The position numbers and the translations under genes were made by a program. Positions 48,478-59,132 of a stretch of DNA of 64,000 nucleotides are shown here, piece after piece. The stretch is from NCBI RefSeq assembly GCF_022171985.1, contig NZ_JAJVHF010000001.1, positions 620,001 through 684,000 on the forward strand, read 5' to 3'. This DNA is from Huaxiibacter chinensis. Its GTDB lineage: Bacteria; Pseudomonadota; Gammaproteobacteria; Enterobacterales; Enterobacteriaceae. The stretch's first letter is position 1; every line of letters starts with the position of its first letter. The notes beneath the pieces are model-generated. The model made no database searches and was not told the origin of the DNA. It saw only the letters and a program-made list of their open reading frames with translations.

Positions 48478-49618
48478 GGAGTGCCTCCAGTAGCGCATCA
48501 ATGTCGTCCGGCTCATGGGCAGCCGTCAGCGTCAGACGCAGTCGCGCGGTCCCCACCGGTACCGTGGGCGGGCGTATCGCCGTGGTCCATATGCTGCGTT
48601 CGCGCAGGCGCTCAGCCAACTGCATCGCCTGGCGGTTATCACCGACGATCAGCGGCTGGATGGCGCTCTGCGAAGGGGTCATCTGATACGGCAGACGGGT
48701 AACGCCCTCACGGAAACGATGCACGCGATCGGCCAGAGTGTGACGCCGCTGTGCCCCGTCATCGCTGCGGATCACCTCGAGCGCCGCCCTCAGCGCCACC
48801 GCCTGTGCCGGTGGCATGCTGGTGCTGTAGATGAGATGTCGGGCACACTGCAGCAGATAATCGGCCACTGACGCGCTGCACAAAACGGCTGCACCGCTAA
48901 CGCCAAAGCCCTTTCCAAAGGTGACCACCAGCAGATCGGGGCGAGCGTCCAGCGCCGCAGTGCTCCCGCGCCCTTCCGCGCCCAGCACCCCGATACCGTG
49001 TGCGTCATCCACCAGCGTCCAGGCGTGATGCTGGCGCGCTGCCGCGCCCAGTTCGTCCAGCGGGGCGCTGTCGCCGTCCATGCTAAACACCCCTTCGGTG
49101 ACCACCAGCTGCTGTCCGGCGCAGGGTTTCCCCAGCAGCGCGGACAACTGACTGACGTCGTTATGGACAAATCGGCGAAGCTGAGCGGGGCTCAGGCTGG
49201 CCGCTTCCAGCAGCGAGGCGTGGCTCAGGCGATCGGCGACAATCCGATCGTCTTTATCCATCAGGGCCGCAATCAGCGCCTGATTCGCGGCAAAACCCGA
49301 AATAAACAGTAACGCCCGCGGATAACCCAACCAGTCGGCCAGTTCGGCTTCCAGCGCATGATGCGCCCGGGTGTAGCCGCTGACGTGCCCGGAGCCGCCG
49401 CTGCCCACGCCATAGACGTCGGCACCCTGCTGCCAGGCACGGATAATCGCCGGATGCTGGCTCAGCCCCAGGTAATCATTGCTGGAGAAATTGCAAAACC
49501 GACGCTGGTCGCGGGTCAAAAACCGGCCTGCGCCTCCGTCCACGACGGTGCGCGAGCGTAAGGTGTCCGTCGCCCGACGGGCGTCGAGCGCGGTGTCGAT
49601 GCGTTGCTGCCAGGTCAT
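48461..49618 (-). CDS. bioF: BioF, 8-amino-7-oxononanoate synthase
   Basis: 385-residue PLP enzyme condensing pimeloyl-ACP and L-alanine. Seen: [54 protein letters not shown] and the PLP Lys in [16 protein letters not shown]. Its ATG overlaps the bioB stop by four bases. Confidence 0.97.
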   Translation of the reverse strand: MTWQQRIDTALDARRATDTLRSRTVVDGGAGRFLTRDQRRFCNFSSNDYLGLSQHPAIIRAWQQGADVYGVGSGGSGHVSGYTRAHHALEAELADWLGYPRALLFISGFAANQALIAALMDKDDRIVADRLSHASLLEAASLSPAQLRRFVHNDVSQLSALLGKPCAGQQLVVTEGVFSMDGDSAPLDELGAAARQHHAWTLVDDAHGIGVLGAEGRGSTAALDARPDLLVVTFGKGFGVSGAAVLCSASVADYLLQCARHLIYSTSMPPAQAVALRAALEVIRSDDGAQRRHTLADRVHRFREGVTRLPYQMTPSQSAIQPLIVGDNRQAMQLAERLRERSIWTTAIRPPTVPVGTARLRLTLTAAHEPDDIDALLEALHAAGQ

Positions 49619-50655
49619 ACCGTCGCCGCGTTGTAATACTGGTCGGTATCGGCATTGAACAACTGCTGCTCAAGCTGTTGCTGCTGCTCGTTGTCGCCCG
49701 TAAGTACCTCGGTCTGATGCGGATTCAGCCCCAGTTTGCGGAACAGCTGAACGTCTTTATCCTCTTCGGGATTAGGCGTGGTCAGCAGCTTGCAGCCGTA
49801 GAAAATAGAGTTCGCGCCCGCCATAAAGCACATCGCCTGCGTCTGCTCGCTCATCTGCTCACGGCCTGCGGAGAGGCGCACAAACGAGGTGGGCATCATG
49901 ATTCGCGCCACCGCAATCGTGCGGATAAAATCAAAGGCATCCACATCCTCGTTATCCGCCATCGGCGTGCCTTTCACCTTCACCAGCATGTTGATAGGGA
50001 CGCTTTCCGGTGGCGTCGGCAGGTTGGCGAGCTGGAGCAGTAAACCCGCGCGATCCTTCACCGTTTCGCCCAGCCCGACGATCCCGCCAGAGCAGACTTT
50101 AATGCCCGCCTCGCGCACCTTATCCAGCGTATCCAGACGCTCCTGATAGGTACGGGTCGTGATGATATTGCCGTAAAATTCCGGGGAGGTGTCCAGGTTG
50201 TGGTTATAGTAATCCAGACCTGCCGCCGACAGGCGCTGGGCCTGGCTTTCATCCAGCGTCCCCAGCGTCATGCAGGCTTCCAGCCCCATCGCTTTTACGC
50301 CCTGCACCATCTGCTCCAGATACGGCATATCGCGATCGTGAGGGTTTTTCCAGGCGGCCCCCATGCAAAAACGGGTCGAACCGGCATTTTTCGCTTTGCG
50401 CGCCGAATCGAGCACCTGCTCAACTTCCATCAACCGCTCCGCCTCAAGCCCGGTTTTATAGCGGGCACTCTGCGGGCAATATTTACAGTCTTCCGGACAG
50501 GCGCCTGTTTTGATCGACAGCAACGTACTGACCTGGACATGGCGCGGGTCGAAGTGCTGACGGTGGATCTGCTGGGCCTCAAACATCAGCTCCAGAAAAG
50601 GTTTTTCAAATAACTCGGTGACTTGCGACATCGTCCAGCGTGCGTGGTGAGCCAT
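49615..50655 (-). CDS. bioB: BioB, biotin synthase
   Basis: 346-residue radical-SAM enzyme, the E. coli length, that inserts sulfur into dethiobiotin. Seen: 4Fe-4S cysteines C53, C57 and C60 (ACPEDCKYC), [37 protein letters not shown] and RLSAGREQM with the Arg ligand of the 2Fe-2S cluster. First gene of bioBFCD, reading left from the BirA operator. Confidence 0.98.
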   Translation of the reverse strand: MAHHARWTMSQVTELFEKPFLELMFEAQQIHRQHFDPRHVQVSTLLSIKTGACPEDCKYCPQSARYKTGLEAERLMEVEQVLDSARKAKNAGSTRFCMGAAWKNPHDRDMPYLEQMVQGVKAMGLEACMTLGTLDESQAQRLSAAGLDYYNHNLDTSPEFYGNIITTRTYQERLDTLDKVREAGIKVCSGGIVGLGETVKDRAGLLLQLANLPTPPESVPINMLVKVKGTPMADNEDVDAFDFIRTIAVARIMMPTSFVRLSAGREQMSEQTQAMCFMAGANSIFYGCKLLTTPNPEEDKDVQLFRKLGLNPHQTEVLTGDNEQQQQLEQQLFNADTDQYYNAATV

Positions 50656-50698
50656 TGGGCTTCTCCAAAGGGTTTTGTTAATTGTCGGTTCGGTTTAT

Positions 50699-50736
50699 AC
50701 TTGTAAACCTAAAATATTTCAAAATGGTTTACAAGT
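50699..50736. promoter_or_regulatory. bidirectional BirA operator between bioB and bioA
   Basis: TTGTAAACC (50701-50709), 16 bases, GGTTTACAA (50726-50734): a perfect BirA half-site pair, with symmetry reaching 11 bp per arm (ACTTGTAAACC/GGTTTACAAGT). BirA with biotinoyl-AMP represses both directions. The right arm ends six bases before the bioA ATG. Confidence 0.93.
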
Positions 50737-50741
50737 CGATT

Positions 50742-52031
50742 ATGACCCAGGACGATCTCGCCTTCGATCAGCGCCATATCTGGCACCCTTACACCTCCAT
50801 GACCCGCCCTCTTCCGGTTTACCCGGTGGCCTCGGCGAGCGGGTGTGAACTGCAGCTTTCCACGGGAGAGACGCTGGTGGAGGGAATGTCGTCCTGGTGG
50901 GCGACCCTGCATGGGTACAACCATCCCCGCCTGAATGCGGCGATGAAAACGCAAATCGATCAGATGTCGCACGTCATGTTTGGCGGGATCACCCATCAGC
51001 CTGCCGTTGACCTCTGCCGCAAGCTGGTGGCAATGACCCCGGCTCCCCTGGAGTGCGTGTTTCTTGCCGATACCGGTTCGGTTGCCGTAGAAGTGGCGAT
51101 GAAAATGGCGTTGCAGTACTGGCATGCGAAGGGTGAACCGCGCCAGCGCTTTCTGACCTTCCGCAACGGCTATCACGGCGATACCTTTGGCGCGATGTCG
51201 GTGTGCGATCCGGATAACTCCATGCACAGCCTGTGGAAGGGGTATCTGGCAGAGAATCTCTTTGCCCCTGCGCCACAAAGCCGGTTTGACGGCGAATGGG
51301 ACGAGGCCGACATGGTGGGCTTCGCCCGTATGATGGCAGCCCATCGTCACGAGATTGCGGCGGTAATCCTGGAGCCTGTGGTTCAGGGCGCGGGCGGGAT
51401 GCGCATGTACCATCCTGAGTGGCTGAAGCGCATTCGTAAGATGTGTGACCGGGAGGGTATCCTGCTGATTGCCGATGAAATTGCCACCGGCTTCGGACGC
51501 ACCGGCAAGCTGTTTGCCTGCGAACATGCGGACATTTCACCGGATATTCTGTGCCTCGGCAAGGCCCTGACCGGCGGTACAATGACGCTCTCCGCCACGC
51601 TGGCCACCCGCGAGATTGCCGACACCATCAGCGATGGCGAAGCGGGATGCTTTATGCACGGCCCCACGTTTATGGGGAATCCTCTGGCCTGTGCGGTAGC
51701 TAACGAAAGCCTGGCGATTCTGCAAAGCGGCGACTGGCAGGGCCAGGTGGCCGCCATCGAGGGGCAGCTAAAACGTGAACTCAAGGATGCTGCGGCCTCT
51801 GAAAACGTGGCTGACGTTCGCGTCTTAGGCGCGATTGGCGTGGTGGAGACGCACCACCCGGTAAACCAGGCGGTATTGCAGAAGTTCTTTGTCGAACGGG
51901 GCGTCTGGGTGCGGCCGTTTGGTAAGCTGATCTATCTGATGCCCCCGTACATCATTACGCAGGAACAGCTGACCAGGCTCACCTCAGCGGTGGTCGACGC
52001 CGTTAACATTCCCGCACATTTTGTGATTTAA
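50742..52031 (+). CDS. bioA: BioA, adenosylmethionine-8-amino-7-oxononanoate aminotransferase
   Basis: 429-residue PLP aminotransferase, the E. coli length, using SAM as amino donor. Seen: DLAFDQRHIWHPYTSM start, SSWWATLHGYNHP, FRNGYHGDTFGAMSVCDP, ADEIATGFGRTGKLF and the PLP Lys in CLGKALTGGTMTLSAT. A frame from 50682 would add 20 residues read through the operator and is rejected. Confidence 0.97.
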   Translation: MTQDDLAFDQRHIWHPYTSMTRPLPVYPVASASGCELQLSTGETLVEGMSSWWATLHGYNHPRLNAAMKTQIDQMSHVMFGGITHQPAVDLCRKLVAMTPAPLECVFLADTGSVAVEVAMKMALQYWHAKGEPRQRFLTFRNGYHGDTFGAMSVCDPDNSMHSLWKGYLAENLFAPAPQSRFDGEWDEADMVGFARMMAAHRHEIAAVILEPVVQGAGGMRMYHPEWLKRIRKMCDREGILLIADEIATGFGRTGKLFACEHADISPDILCLGKALTGGTMTLSATLATREIADTISDGEAGCFMHGPTFMGNPLACAVANESLAILQSGDWQGQVAAIEGQLKRELKDAAASENVADVRVLGAIGVVETHHPVNQAVLQKFFVERGVWVRPFGKLIYLMPPYIITQEQLTRLTSAVVDAVNIPAHFVI

Positions 52032-52054
52032 CCCAGCACGGCAAATCCACTACG

Positions 52055-52091
52055 CTTACGATGCATTACACTTTGAGCAGTGCATCGTAAG
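52055..52091 (+). repeat. 11-bp inverted repeat abutting the ybhB ribosome site
   Basis: CTTACGATGCA and TGCATCGTAAG flank 15 bases (TTACACTTTGAGCAG). The right arm overlaps the first bases of AAGGAG, the ybhB ribosome site. TACACT in the loop could be the ybhB -10 box. Confidence 0.7.
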
Positions 52092-52101
52092 GAGAATTCG
52101 C

Positions 52102-52578
52102 ATGAAGCTTGTCAGTAAAGATTTGCGCGACGGGGAGAAACTTCCGGAGCGTCACGTATTTAACGGCATGGGGTATCAGGGGGATAACATTTCTCCGCAT
52201 CTTGCCTGGGATGAGGTTCCGCCGGGCACGAAAAGCTTTGTGGTGACCTGCTACGATCCCGATGCCCCGACAGGCTCCGGCTGGTGGCACTGGGTCGTGG
52301 CGAATCTGCCCGCTGATACCCGCGTGTTGCCGCAAGGTTCGGGTTCGGATCTGACGGCCCTGCCGGAAGGCGCTGTCCAGACCCGCACCGATTTTGGTCA
52401 GGCGGGCTATGGTGGCGCAGCGCCGCCAAAAGGCGAGACGCACCGGTATATTTTCACGGTACATGCGCTGGACGTGGAGAAGATAGACGTTGATGAAGGC
52501 GCCAGCGGGGCGATGGTGGGCTTTAACGTTCATTTCCATACGCTGGGCAGCGCATCGATTACGGCGATGTACAGTTAG
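52102..52578 (+). CDS. ybhB: YbhB, PEBP/RKIP-family protein
   Basis: 158 aa, the E. coli length, of the phosphatidylethanolamine-binding-protein family. Seen: ISPHLAWDEVPPGTKSFVVTCYDPDAPTGSGWWHWVVANLP (DPDAP anion-binding core and HW), and the second core PPKGETHRYIFTVHAL. A biological role is not established for the E. coli protein. AAGGAGAATTCGC precedes ATG. Downstream of bioA as in E. coli. Confidence 0.95.
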   Translation: MKLVSKDLRDGEKLPERHVFNGMGYQGDNISPHLAWDEVPPGTKSFVVTCYDPDAPTGSGWWHWVVANLPADTRVLPQGSGSDLTALPEGAVQTRTDFGQAGYGGAAPPKGETHRYIFTVHALDVEKIDVDEGASGAMVGFNVHFHTLGSASITAMYS

Positions 52579-52612
52579 CCGCCCCTTTTGTCTGGCTATA
52601 ATCCGCGTGTTT

Positions 52613-52636
52613 CCCCTCTCCTTACACGGAGAGGGG
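52613..52636. repeat. 9-bp hairpin between ybhB and hutH
   Basis: CCCCTCTCC/GGAGAGGGG around TTACAC, between convergent genes. No T tract on either side. The arms recall the palindrome core of the 56-bp arrays, so it may be a solitary relative. Confidence 0.5.
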
Positions 52637-52668
52637 ATGTGACAACGAACAATCCTCCCTACCCGGCT

Positions 52669-54189
52669 TCAGACTATTTTTGGCAAAAGTCCCACCAGCC
52701 TGCCTTCGTTTAGCAGCGCCATCGCTTTTTCAATATCCGGCGCGAAGAATCGATCGTCGTCATAATGCGCAACCTGCTCCCGCAGAATGTGACGCGCCTG
52801 TTCCAGCAACGGACTTGACGTTAGCCCTTCTCGTAGATCAATCCCCTGACATGCCGCCAGCCATTCGACCGCCACCACACCGCGGGTATTTGCCGCCATC
52901 TCCCATAGCCGCCGCCCTGCGGCAGGCGCCATCGAAACGTGGTCTTCCTGATTCGCCGAGGTCGGCAGGCTGTCAACGCTGTGAGGGTGCGATAAGGCCT
53001 TGTTCTCACTCGCCAGCGCGGCTGCCGTTACCTGAGCAATCATAAACCCGGAATTTACGCCGCCGTTGCGCACCAGGAATGGCGGCAGCTGGGACATATG
53101 TTTATCCATCATCAGCGCGATACGGCGTTCGGATAAGGCACCGATCTCGGCGATAGCCAGCGCCAGATTGTCCGCCGCCATTGCCACCGGCTCGGCGTGG
53201 AAGTTCCCCCCGGAGATCACCTCGTTTTCTTCGGCAAAGACCAGTGGATTGTCCGAAACCGCGTTGGCTTCTGTCAGCAGGACATCCGCCACATGGCGAA
53301 GCTGCGTCAGACAGGCCCCCATAACCTGCGGCTGGCAGCGCAGCGAGTAAGGGTCCTGCACTTTTTCGCAGTTGTGATGAGACTCGGCAATTTCGCTGGT
53401 GTCTGTCAGCAGATGGCGATACATCGCGGCGGCATCGATTTGGCCGCGCTGGCCCCGCACCGCGTGAATGCGCGCATCAAAGGGACGACGGGAGCCCAGC
53501 ACCGCTTCGGTGGTCAGCGCCCCGCACACCGTCGCGGAAGCATACAGATCTTCCGCTTCGAACAGTCCGCGTAGGGCAAAAGCGGTGGAGGCCTGCGTCC
53601 CGTTTAAAAGTGCCAGCCCCTCCTTTGCCGCCAGGGTGATCGGCTGTAGCCCCGCTTTGCTCAGCGCCTCGGCGGCAGGCAGCCATTCGCCCCGCCAGCG
53701 GGCCTGACCTTCGCCCAGCAGCAGCAAGGACATATGGGCCAGCGGCGCCAGATCGCCCGAGGCCCCAACGGAGCCTTTAGCCGGAATGCAGGGGTACACT
53801 TCGGCATTCACCAGCGCAATCAGCGACTGGATCACGCTCAGGCGGATGCCGGAAAAGCCCCGCGCCAGGCTGTTAATCTTCAGGACCATCATCAGACGCA
53901 CCATGGCGTCATCCAGCGGTTCACCGATGCCTGCCGCGTGCGAAAGCACCAGCGAGCGCTGTAAGTTTTCAAGGTCGTGAGCAGCAATACGCGTTTGCGC
54001 CAGCAGGCCAAAACCGGTGTTGATACCGTACGCCGTTCTGTCTTCAGCCACGATGGCTTCAACGCAGGCGACGCTGGCATTAATCCCGTCGTGGGCACGC
54101 TCGTCCAGCGTTAGCTTCACGGGTTGCCGCCAGACCTGGCGAAGCTGCTGTAAGGTCAGGGAGCCGGGAATCAGGGTTAACGTATTCAT
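52669..54189 (-). CDS. hutH: HutH, histidine ammonia-lyase
   Basis: 506-residue enzyme converting histidine to urocanate and ammonia. Seen: the MIO-forming Ala-Ser-Gly at residues 143-145 ([14 protein letters not shown]), YGINTGFG with the catalytic Tyr, [12 protein letters not shown] block ([12 protein letters not shown]), and SADNLALA-like region. Its ATG overlaps the hutU stop by four bases. Second gene of hutUH. Confidence 0.97.
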   Translation of the reverse strand: MNTLTLIPGSLTLQQLRQVWRQPVKLTLDERAHDGINASVACVEAIVAEDRTAYGINTGFGLLAQTRIAAHDLENLQRSLVLSHAAGIGEPLDDAMVRLMMVLKINSLARGFSGIRLSVIQSLIALVNAEVYPCIPAKGSVGASGDLAPLAHMSLLLLGEGQARWRGEWLPAAEALSKAGLQPITLAAKEGLALLNGTQASTAFALRGLFEAEDLYASATVCGALTTEAVLGSRRPFDARIHAVRGQRGQIDAAAMYRHLLTDTSEIAESHHNCEKVQDPYSLRCQPQVMGACLTQLRHVADVLLTEANAVSDNPLVFAEENEVISGGNFHAEPVAMAADNLALAIAEIGALSERRIALMMDKHMSQLPPFLVRNGGVNSGFMIAQVTAAALASENKALSHPHSVDSLPTSANQEDHVSMAPAAGRRLWEMAANTRGVVAVEWLAACQGIDLREGLTSSPLLEQARHILREQVAHYDDDRFFAPDIEKAMALLNEGRLVGLLPKIV

Positions 54190-55874
54190 GGGTGTTTTCC
54201 TTGAGTGGCAGGGATCATCGGCAGGTTCAGCCCCTGCTCTTTCGCACAGTCTATAGCTATGTCGTAGCCGGCATCCGCATGACGCATCACGCCGGTTGCC
54301 GGATCGTTATGCAGTACCCGAGCGATACGGGCAGCGGCTTCATCGGTGCCGTCACACACAATCACCATGCCCGCATGCTGGGAAAAGCCCATGCCTACGC
54401 CCCCGCCGTGGTGCAACGAAACCCATGTCGCCCCGCTCGCGGTGTTTAACAACGCGTTAAGCAGCGGCCAGTCGGACACCGCATCGGAACCGTCACGCAT
54501 GGCTTCCGTTTCGCGATTGGGGCTGGCAACCGAGCCGGAATCAAGATGGTCGCGACCAATAACGATGGGCGCAGAAACTTCACCATTGCGGACCATTTCG
54601 TTAAAGGCCAGCCCGAGCTTTTGCCGCCACTCAAGCCCGACCCAGCAGATACGTGCCGGCAGCCCCTGGAAATGAATGCGTTCGCGGGCCATGTCCAGCC
54701 AGTGGTGCAGGTGTTCGTCGTCGGCGACAATCTCTTTTACCTTCGCATCGGTGCGGTAGATATCCTGCGGATCGCCGGACAGGGCTACCCAGCGGAACGG
54801 GCCGATCCCGCGACAGAAAAGGGGACGAATATAGGCCGGAACAAACCCCGGGAAATCAAAGGCGTTTTCAACGCCCATCTCTTTTGCCATCTGGCGGATG
54901 TTGTTGCCATAGTCGAACGTAGGGACGCCCATCGCGTGAAAGGCCAGCATGGCCGTCACGTGTTCCGCCATCGCGCGTTTCGCCGCCTGCACGGTACCTT
55001 GCGGATCGCGTTGCGCGTTATGCTGATACTCTTCCCACGTCCAGCCTTTGGGCAGATAACCGTGCAGCGGATCGTGCGCGCTGGTCTGATCGGTGACCAA
55101 ATCAGGCCGCACGCCGCGCGCGACTATGTCAGGCACCAGTTCGGCCGCGTTGCCGCAGAGCGCAATCGACACTGCTTTGCCTGCAGCGGTGTATTTTTGA
55201 ATGCGCGCCAGCGCGTCAACCAGGTTATCCGCCTGCTCATCCACGTAACGGGTACGCAGGCGGAAATCAATGCGGCTTTGCTGGCATTCAATGTTCAGAG
55301 AGCAGGCGCCCGCCAGCGTGGCTGCCAGCGGCTGGGCACCGCCCATTCCGCCTAACCCTGCCGTCAGCACCCAACGCCCCTTCAGCGAGCCGCCATAATG
55401 CTGCCGTCCGGCCTCCACGAAGGTTTCGTACGTTCCCTGCACGATGCCCTGACTGCCAATATAGATCCAGCTGCCAGCCGTCATCTGGCCATACATCGCC
55501 AGCCCTCTGGCATCCAGCTCATTAAAGTGTTCCCACGTAGCCCAGTGCGGCACCAGGTTGGAATTGGCGATTAACACGCGAGGTGCATTCTGATGGGTCT
55601 TAAACACGCCTACTGGCTTACCGGACTGCACCAGCAGCGTTTCATCATCGTTGAGATCAATCAGGGATTTCACAATCGCGTCGTAGCATTCCCAGTTGCG
55701 CGCCGCGCGCCCGATACCGCCATAAACCACCAGGGCATGGGGATTTTCAGCGACGTCCGGATCAAGATTGTTCATCAACATGCGCAGGGGCGCTTCGGTA
55801 AGCCAGCTTTTGGCGGTCAGCGTGGTTCCACGTGGGGCGCGGATATCCTGCTCGCGGTAGCGATCTGACGACAT
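54186..55874 (-). CDS. hutU: HutU, urocanate hydratase
   Basis: 562-residue NAD-dependent enzyme turning urocanate into imidazolonepropionate. Seen: [65 protein letters not shown], the NAD loop [27 protein letters not shown] and [17 protein letters not shown]. The ATG giving [14 protein letters not shown] is used; an earlier in-frame ATG would place the HutC operator inside the gene. First gene of hutUH. Confidence 0.97.
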   Translation of the reverse strand: MSSDRYREQDIRAPRGTTLTAKSWLTEAPLRMLMNNLDPDVAENPHALVVYGGIGRAARNWECYDAIVKSLIDLNDDETLLVQSGKPVGVFKTHQNAPRVLIANSNLVPHWATWEHFNELDARGLAMYGQMTAGSWIYIGSQGIVQGTYETFVEAGRQHYGGSLKGRWVLTAGLGGMGGAQPLAATLAGACSLNIECQQSRIDFRLRTRYVDEQADNLVDALARIQKYTAAGKAVSIALCGNAAELVPDIVARGVRPDLVTDQTSAHDPLHGYLPKGWTWEEYQHNAQRDPQGTVQAAKRAMAEHVTAMLAFHAMGVPTFDYGNNIRQMAKEMGVENAFDFPGFVPAYIRPLFCRGIGPFRWVALSGDPQDIYRTDAKVKEIVADDEHLHHWLDMARERIHFQGLPARICWVGLEWRQKLGLAFNEMVRNGEVSAPIVIGRDHLDSGSVASPNRETEAMRDGSDAVSDWPLLNALLNTASGATWVSLHHGGGVGMGFSQHAGMVIVCDGTDEAAARIARVLHNDPATGVMRHADAGYDIAIDCAKEQGLNLPMIPATQGKHP

Positions 55875-55916
55875 TGTGTAGACCTCATACGGGATGAAAG
55901 ATACACATAGATATAC

Positions 55917-55928
55917 TTGTATAGACAA
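55917..55928. promoter_or_regulatory. HutC operator of hutUH
   Basis: TTGTATAGACAA, 43 bases before the hutU ATG, matching the site at hutI. A weaker copy TTGTGTAGACCT overlaps the hutU start (55874-55885). A CRP-like site TGCGT-TAGCTA-TCACG lies at 55976-55991, which would fit carbon control. Confidence 0.8.
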
Positions 55929-56001
55929 CCACGCACAAGGAAGGATTTAACAAAAAAGATACAATTTTATGATATTGCGTTAGCTATCACGCTTTGCGCC
56001 A

Positions 56002-56736
56002 TCAGGACATAAAATGCCCCTGCAGACGGTATCGGGCGCCGGGAAATAGCAGCTTCGCCTGGGAGACAATCTGCGACGCGGACCAGGTTCGCCGGCGAAT
56101 CAGCAGGCAAGGATCCTGCTCTTTGATTCTTAGCCACGCGCACTCCTGCGGCGTGGCGCGCACCGCCTCCACGATATGCTCCCCTTCGGTTAACGGGGCG
56201 ACCTGCGAAAGGTAGGCGTGCGGGGTAGTCAGGGTGTAATCCTGCAGCAGATAGTCCGGTACGCGCAGCGCGTTTACGCAGCGATCTTCAATCTGAACCG
56301 GAATATCGTTTTCGAAATGGACCATCACCGAATGGTAAATCGAGGTCCCTTCCGCGACGTTCAACTCTGCCGCCTGCTCGACACTGGCCTGAACGGCGTC
56401 AAGTTTTAAAACCTCGCAGCGGTGATGGTGCTGTCGTGCGGCAATCTCATCGGCGATGCTGCGAATTTCAAACAGGGCAGACTGACCTTTTGGCTCAGCA
56501 ACGAAGGTCCCCACGCCCTGCAAACGCACCAGAAGCCCTTCATCCGTGAGCTCACGTAAGGCGCGATTGATGGTCATCCGGCTAAAACCAAACTGTGCCA
56601 CCAGTTCGGCCTCTGAGGGGATGCGATCGTGCGCACGCCAGTGCCCTGTCGCGATTTTCTCGCTGATCGCCTGCTTCACCTTTTCATAAAAAGGGGCGGG
56701 GGTGCCGGAAAGCTGACCCGGTGAGCGTGAAAACAT
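56002..56736 (-). CDS. hutC: HutC, GntR/UTRA repressor of the hut genes
   Basis: 244-residue repressor that senses urocanate. Seen: GntR winged helix IPSEAELVAQFGFSRMTINRALRELTDEGLLVRLQGVGTFV, then a UTRA ligand domain (from about residue 95) with SIYHSVMVHFENDIPVQIEDRCVN and LLIRRRTWSASQIVSQAKLLFPG. Third gene of hutIGC, 18 bases after hutG; it lies directly downstream-facing hutU promoter, so it is autoregulated through the hutI operator. Confidence 0.95.
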   Translation of the reverse strand: MFSRSPGQLSGTPAPFYEKVKQAISEKIATGHWRAHDRIPSEAELVAQFGFSRMTINRALRELTDEGLLVRLQGVGTFVAEPKGQSALFEIRSIADEIAARQHHHRCEVLKLDAVQASVEQAAELNVAEGTSIYHSVMVHFENDIPVQIEDRCVNALRVPDYLLQDYTLTTPHAYLSQVAPLTEGEHIVEAVRATPQECAWLRIKEQDPCLLIRRRTWSASQIVSQAKLLFPGARYRLQGHFMS

Positions 56737-56754
56737 GCTGACTCCTTAATATGG

Positions 56755-57693
56755 TTATGCCCACCAGTGAGCGATTTGCCAGGCCAGCCGCGCGGCCAGG
56801 CGCGCACCCTGACCGTCTCTGTCGTAGTGCGGATTGAATTCTACCAGATCGGCAGCCTGCAGTTTCCCGCTGCGGCAAAGGCGTTCGATAAGGGGTAACA
56901 GATCCAGCGCCGGAATGCCTAATGCCGCCGGTGCCGAGACCGCAGGCATCTCGCCTGCGGGCAGCACATCCAGATCCAGGGTTAAATACACCCTGTCGGC
57001 CTCTGCCAGAACCCGCTCCAGCGCGTCGGCCGCATCACGGCGAAAATGAATATCCTCGACGACGGTCACCCCCAGGCGATGGGCTTCATCCCAAAGCGCC
57101 TGGGTATTCCCCGCCCGGCTCACGCCCAGACAGGCATACTGGAATGCCCGGCCCCGGGACTGGCAATGACGCGCAAGCTGCAGGAAGGGGGTGCCGGAAG
57201 TGGCCCGCGCCGCCTGACGTAAATCGAGATGGGCGTCCAGATTAATAATGGCCACGCGCGCGTCCGGAAAGGCATCCAGAACCCCGCGCCCGTGCGCCCA
57301 GGCGGTTTCGTGCCCGCCACCTAAAACCAGCGTGCGCATCCCCGCCTGCTGGCAACGCTGCACCTCGTCGCTGAGCGCCTGCTGGGCGGCCTCAAGCTGG
57401 TCGCCTGCGACCAGAAAAGTGCCTCGATCCTGCAACCGCTCATGACCAGAATGGCTCGCCATATTCGCCAGCGCCTGACGGATCAGGTCGGGCGAGTCCG
57501 CCGCCCCTGGCCTGCCCTGATTGCGCTTTACCCCCTCATCGCTGGCAAAACCGAGGAGCGCGATGCCGTCGCGGACCGGGGGTTGCGCGTCATCGAGGGC
57601 TATCGTCTGGAAAATACGCAGGGCGTTGGGGGACTCTGTCCTATCGTCACGGCCCTGCCAGACAGTGCAGGGCGTAGGTTGCCACTGTTTCAT
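56755..57693 (-). CDS. hutG: HutG, formimidoylglutamase
   Basis: 312-residue ureohydrolase-fold Mn enzyme that cleaves formiminoglutamate to glutamate and formamide. Seen: metal motifs [23 protein letters not shown] and [18 protein letters not shown]. Its ATG overlaps the hutI stop by four bases. Presence of HutG shows the four-enzyme formamide route. Confidence 0.95.
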   Translation of the reverse strand: MKQWQPTPCTVWQGRDDRTESPNALRIFQTIALDDAQPPVRDGIALLGFASDEGVKRNQGRPGAADSPDLIRQALANMASHSGHERLQDRGTFLVAGDQLEAAQQALSDEVQRCQQAGMRTLVLGGGHETAWAHGRGVLDAFPDARVAIINLDAHLDLRQAARATSGTPFLQLARHCQSRGRAFQYACLGVSRAGNTQALWDEAHRLGVTVVEDIHFRRDAADALERVLAEADRVYLTLDLDVLPAGEMPAVSAPAALGIPALDLLPLIERLCRSGKLQAADLVEFNPHYDRDGQGARLAARLAWQIAHWWA

Positions 57694-58910
57694 GCGATCT
57701 TCCCGCGGAATATACGTTGAAAGAGAGGATTGCGCCCCGGCTCGTAGACCATCTCAACCGGATGATCTGCATCCCAGACGATAAAATCAGCCACAAACCC
57801 GGCGGTGAGCTGGCCATGGGTAGCGCCGCGTCCCAGCGCGTGCGCGGCATGGCGCGTTACCCCAGCCCAGGCCTCCTCTGGCGTCAGCCCGAACTGAACG
57901 CAGGCCATGTTCATCGCCAGATGCAGGCTGGCAAACGGGCTGGTGCCGGGGTTGTAGTCGGTCGCCACGGCCATTGGCACGCCTTGCTTACGCAGTTCTT
58001 CAACCGGCGGGCGCTGGCGCTCCTGAAGAAAGTAAAACGCCCCGGGGAGCAATACCGCAACCGTGCCCTGCTGCGCCATGGCAGCCACACCGGCGTCATC
58101 AAGATACTCAATATGATCGGCAGACAAGCCCTTAAAGCGGCTGACCAGGGCTGCGCCGCCCAGACGGGAGAGCTGCTCGACGTGGCCCTTAACGGGAATG
58201 CCGAGCGCAGTTGCCGCCTGGAAGACGCGTTCGGTTTGCGACGGGCTGAACCCGACGTTTTCACAAAAGACATCAACCGCCTCAAAAAGGCCCTGCTGCC
58301 AGAGTGAGGGCATAATCTGTTCACACACCAGCGTGAGATAGCGATCGGGATCCCCGCGGAACTCAACCGGCACCGCATGCGCCGCCAGCAGGGTTGGGCT
58401 AACCTCTATGGCATGCTGACGGGCGAGAGTCTGCGCCACCCGCAGCATTTTCTCTTCTGCCTCGAGGTTCAGGCCATAACCCGATTTGATTTCAATCGTG
58501 GTCACCCCCTCATTCATCAGACGACGCAGCCGCTGTTCAGCAAGTGCTGCCAATGTTTCCGGCGAGCTGGCGCGGGTTGCCGCGACGGTGGAATTGATCC
58601 CCCCACCCTGCGCGCTAAGGGTCTGGTAAGAGACGCCGTTGAGCCGCTGCTCCCATTCTGCTGCCCGGTTACCGCCGAAGATCACATGGGTATGACAATC
58701 AATCAGCCCCGGCGTGACCAGCCGCCCCTGAAGATCGATACTGTTTTGATGAGCGGGCAGTTCAGACACCGGCACTCGCGCCACAATCGTGCCATCGCGA
58801 ACGATGAGCGCATGATTATCGAGCATGCCGTAGGGTTCAGAACGGGACGGGTCCAGCGTGGCCAATCGCGCATTGCGCCAGATAACATCGTCAGGAAGAA
58901 GCTGCTGCAT
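57690..58910 (-). CDS. hutI: HutI, imidazolonepropionase
   Basis: 406-residue metal-dependent hydrolase opening the imidazolone ring. Seen: [60 protein letters not shown] and [11 protein letters not shown]. The start at [14 protein letters not shown] is chosen: it has GCGGAAG before it and gives the usual family length. A frame starting 11 codons earlier would read through the HutC operator. First gene of hutIGC. Confidence 0.95.
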   Translation of the reverse strand: MQQLLPDDVIWRNARLATLDPSRSEPYGMLDNHALIVRDGTIVARVPVSELPAHQNSIDLQGRLVTPGLIDCHTHVIFGGNRAAEWEQRLNGVSYQTLSAQGGGINSTVAATRASSPETLAALAEQRLRRLMNEGVTTIEIKSGYGLNLEAEEKMLRVAQTLARQHAIEVSPTLLAAHAVPVEFRGDPDRYLTLVCEQIMPSLWQQGLFEAVDVFCENVGFSPSQTERVFQAATALGIPVKGHVEQLSRLGGAALVSRFKGLSADHIEYLDDAGVAAMAQQGTVAVLLPGAFYFLQERQRPPVEELRKQGVPMAVATDYNPGTSPFASLHLAMNMACVQFGLTPEEAWAGVTRHAAHALGRGATHGQLTAGFVADFIVWDADHPVEMVYEPGRNPLFQRIFRGKIA

Positions 58911-58931
58911 GGGGCTTCCGCTTGTCATGGG

Positions 58932-58943
58932 TTGTATAGACAT
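58932..58943. promoter_or_regulatory. HutC operator of hutIGC
   Basis: TTGTATAGACAT, 22 bases before the chosen hutI start and identical in 11 of 12 bases to the hutU operator. Confidence 0.8.
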
Positions 58944-59132
58944 TTATTTTGATTCCGTCGCCTCTGTCAACCGCCTTGCACGAAAGTGTGACGTCATAGG
59001 GTTAACTTTCCCGGGAGTCGGGGGAGAAAATGCAACTTTTTACCGGATTCATCTTCCCGTTTCGCTCAACTTAGTATAAAAAAGCAGGCTATTTCGACTA
59101 TCCCTTTGATTCGTGAACTCAGGAGCTTTCCC

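Noticed and set aside
50709-51527. 272-codon minus-strand frame opposite bioA
   Set aside because: Shadow of bioA; rich in His/Arg, with no recognisable domain or ribosome site.
52613-52636. intrinsic terminator between ybhB and hutH
   Set aside because: The stem is strong but no T tract follows on either strand, so it is listed only as a hairpin.
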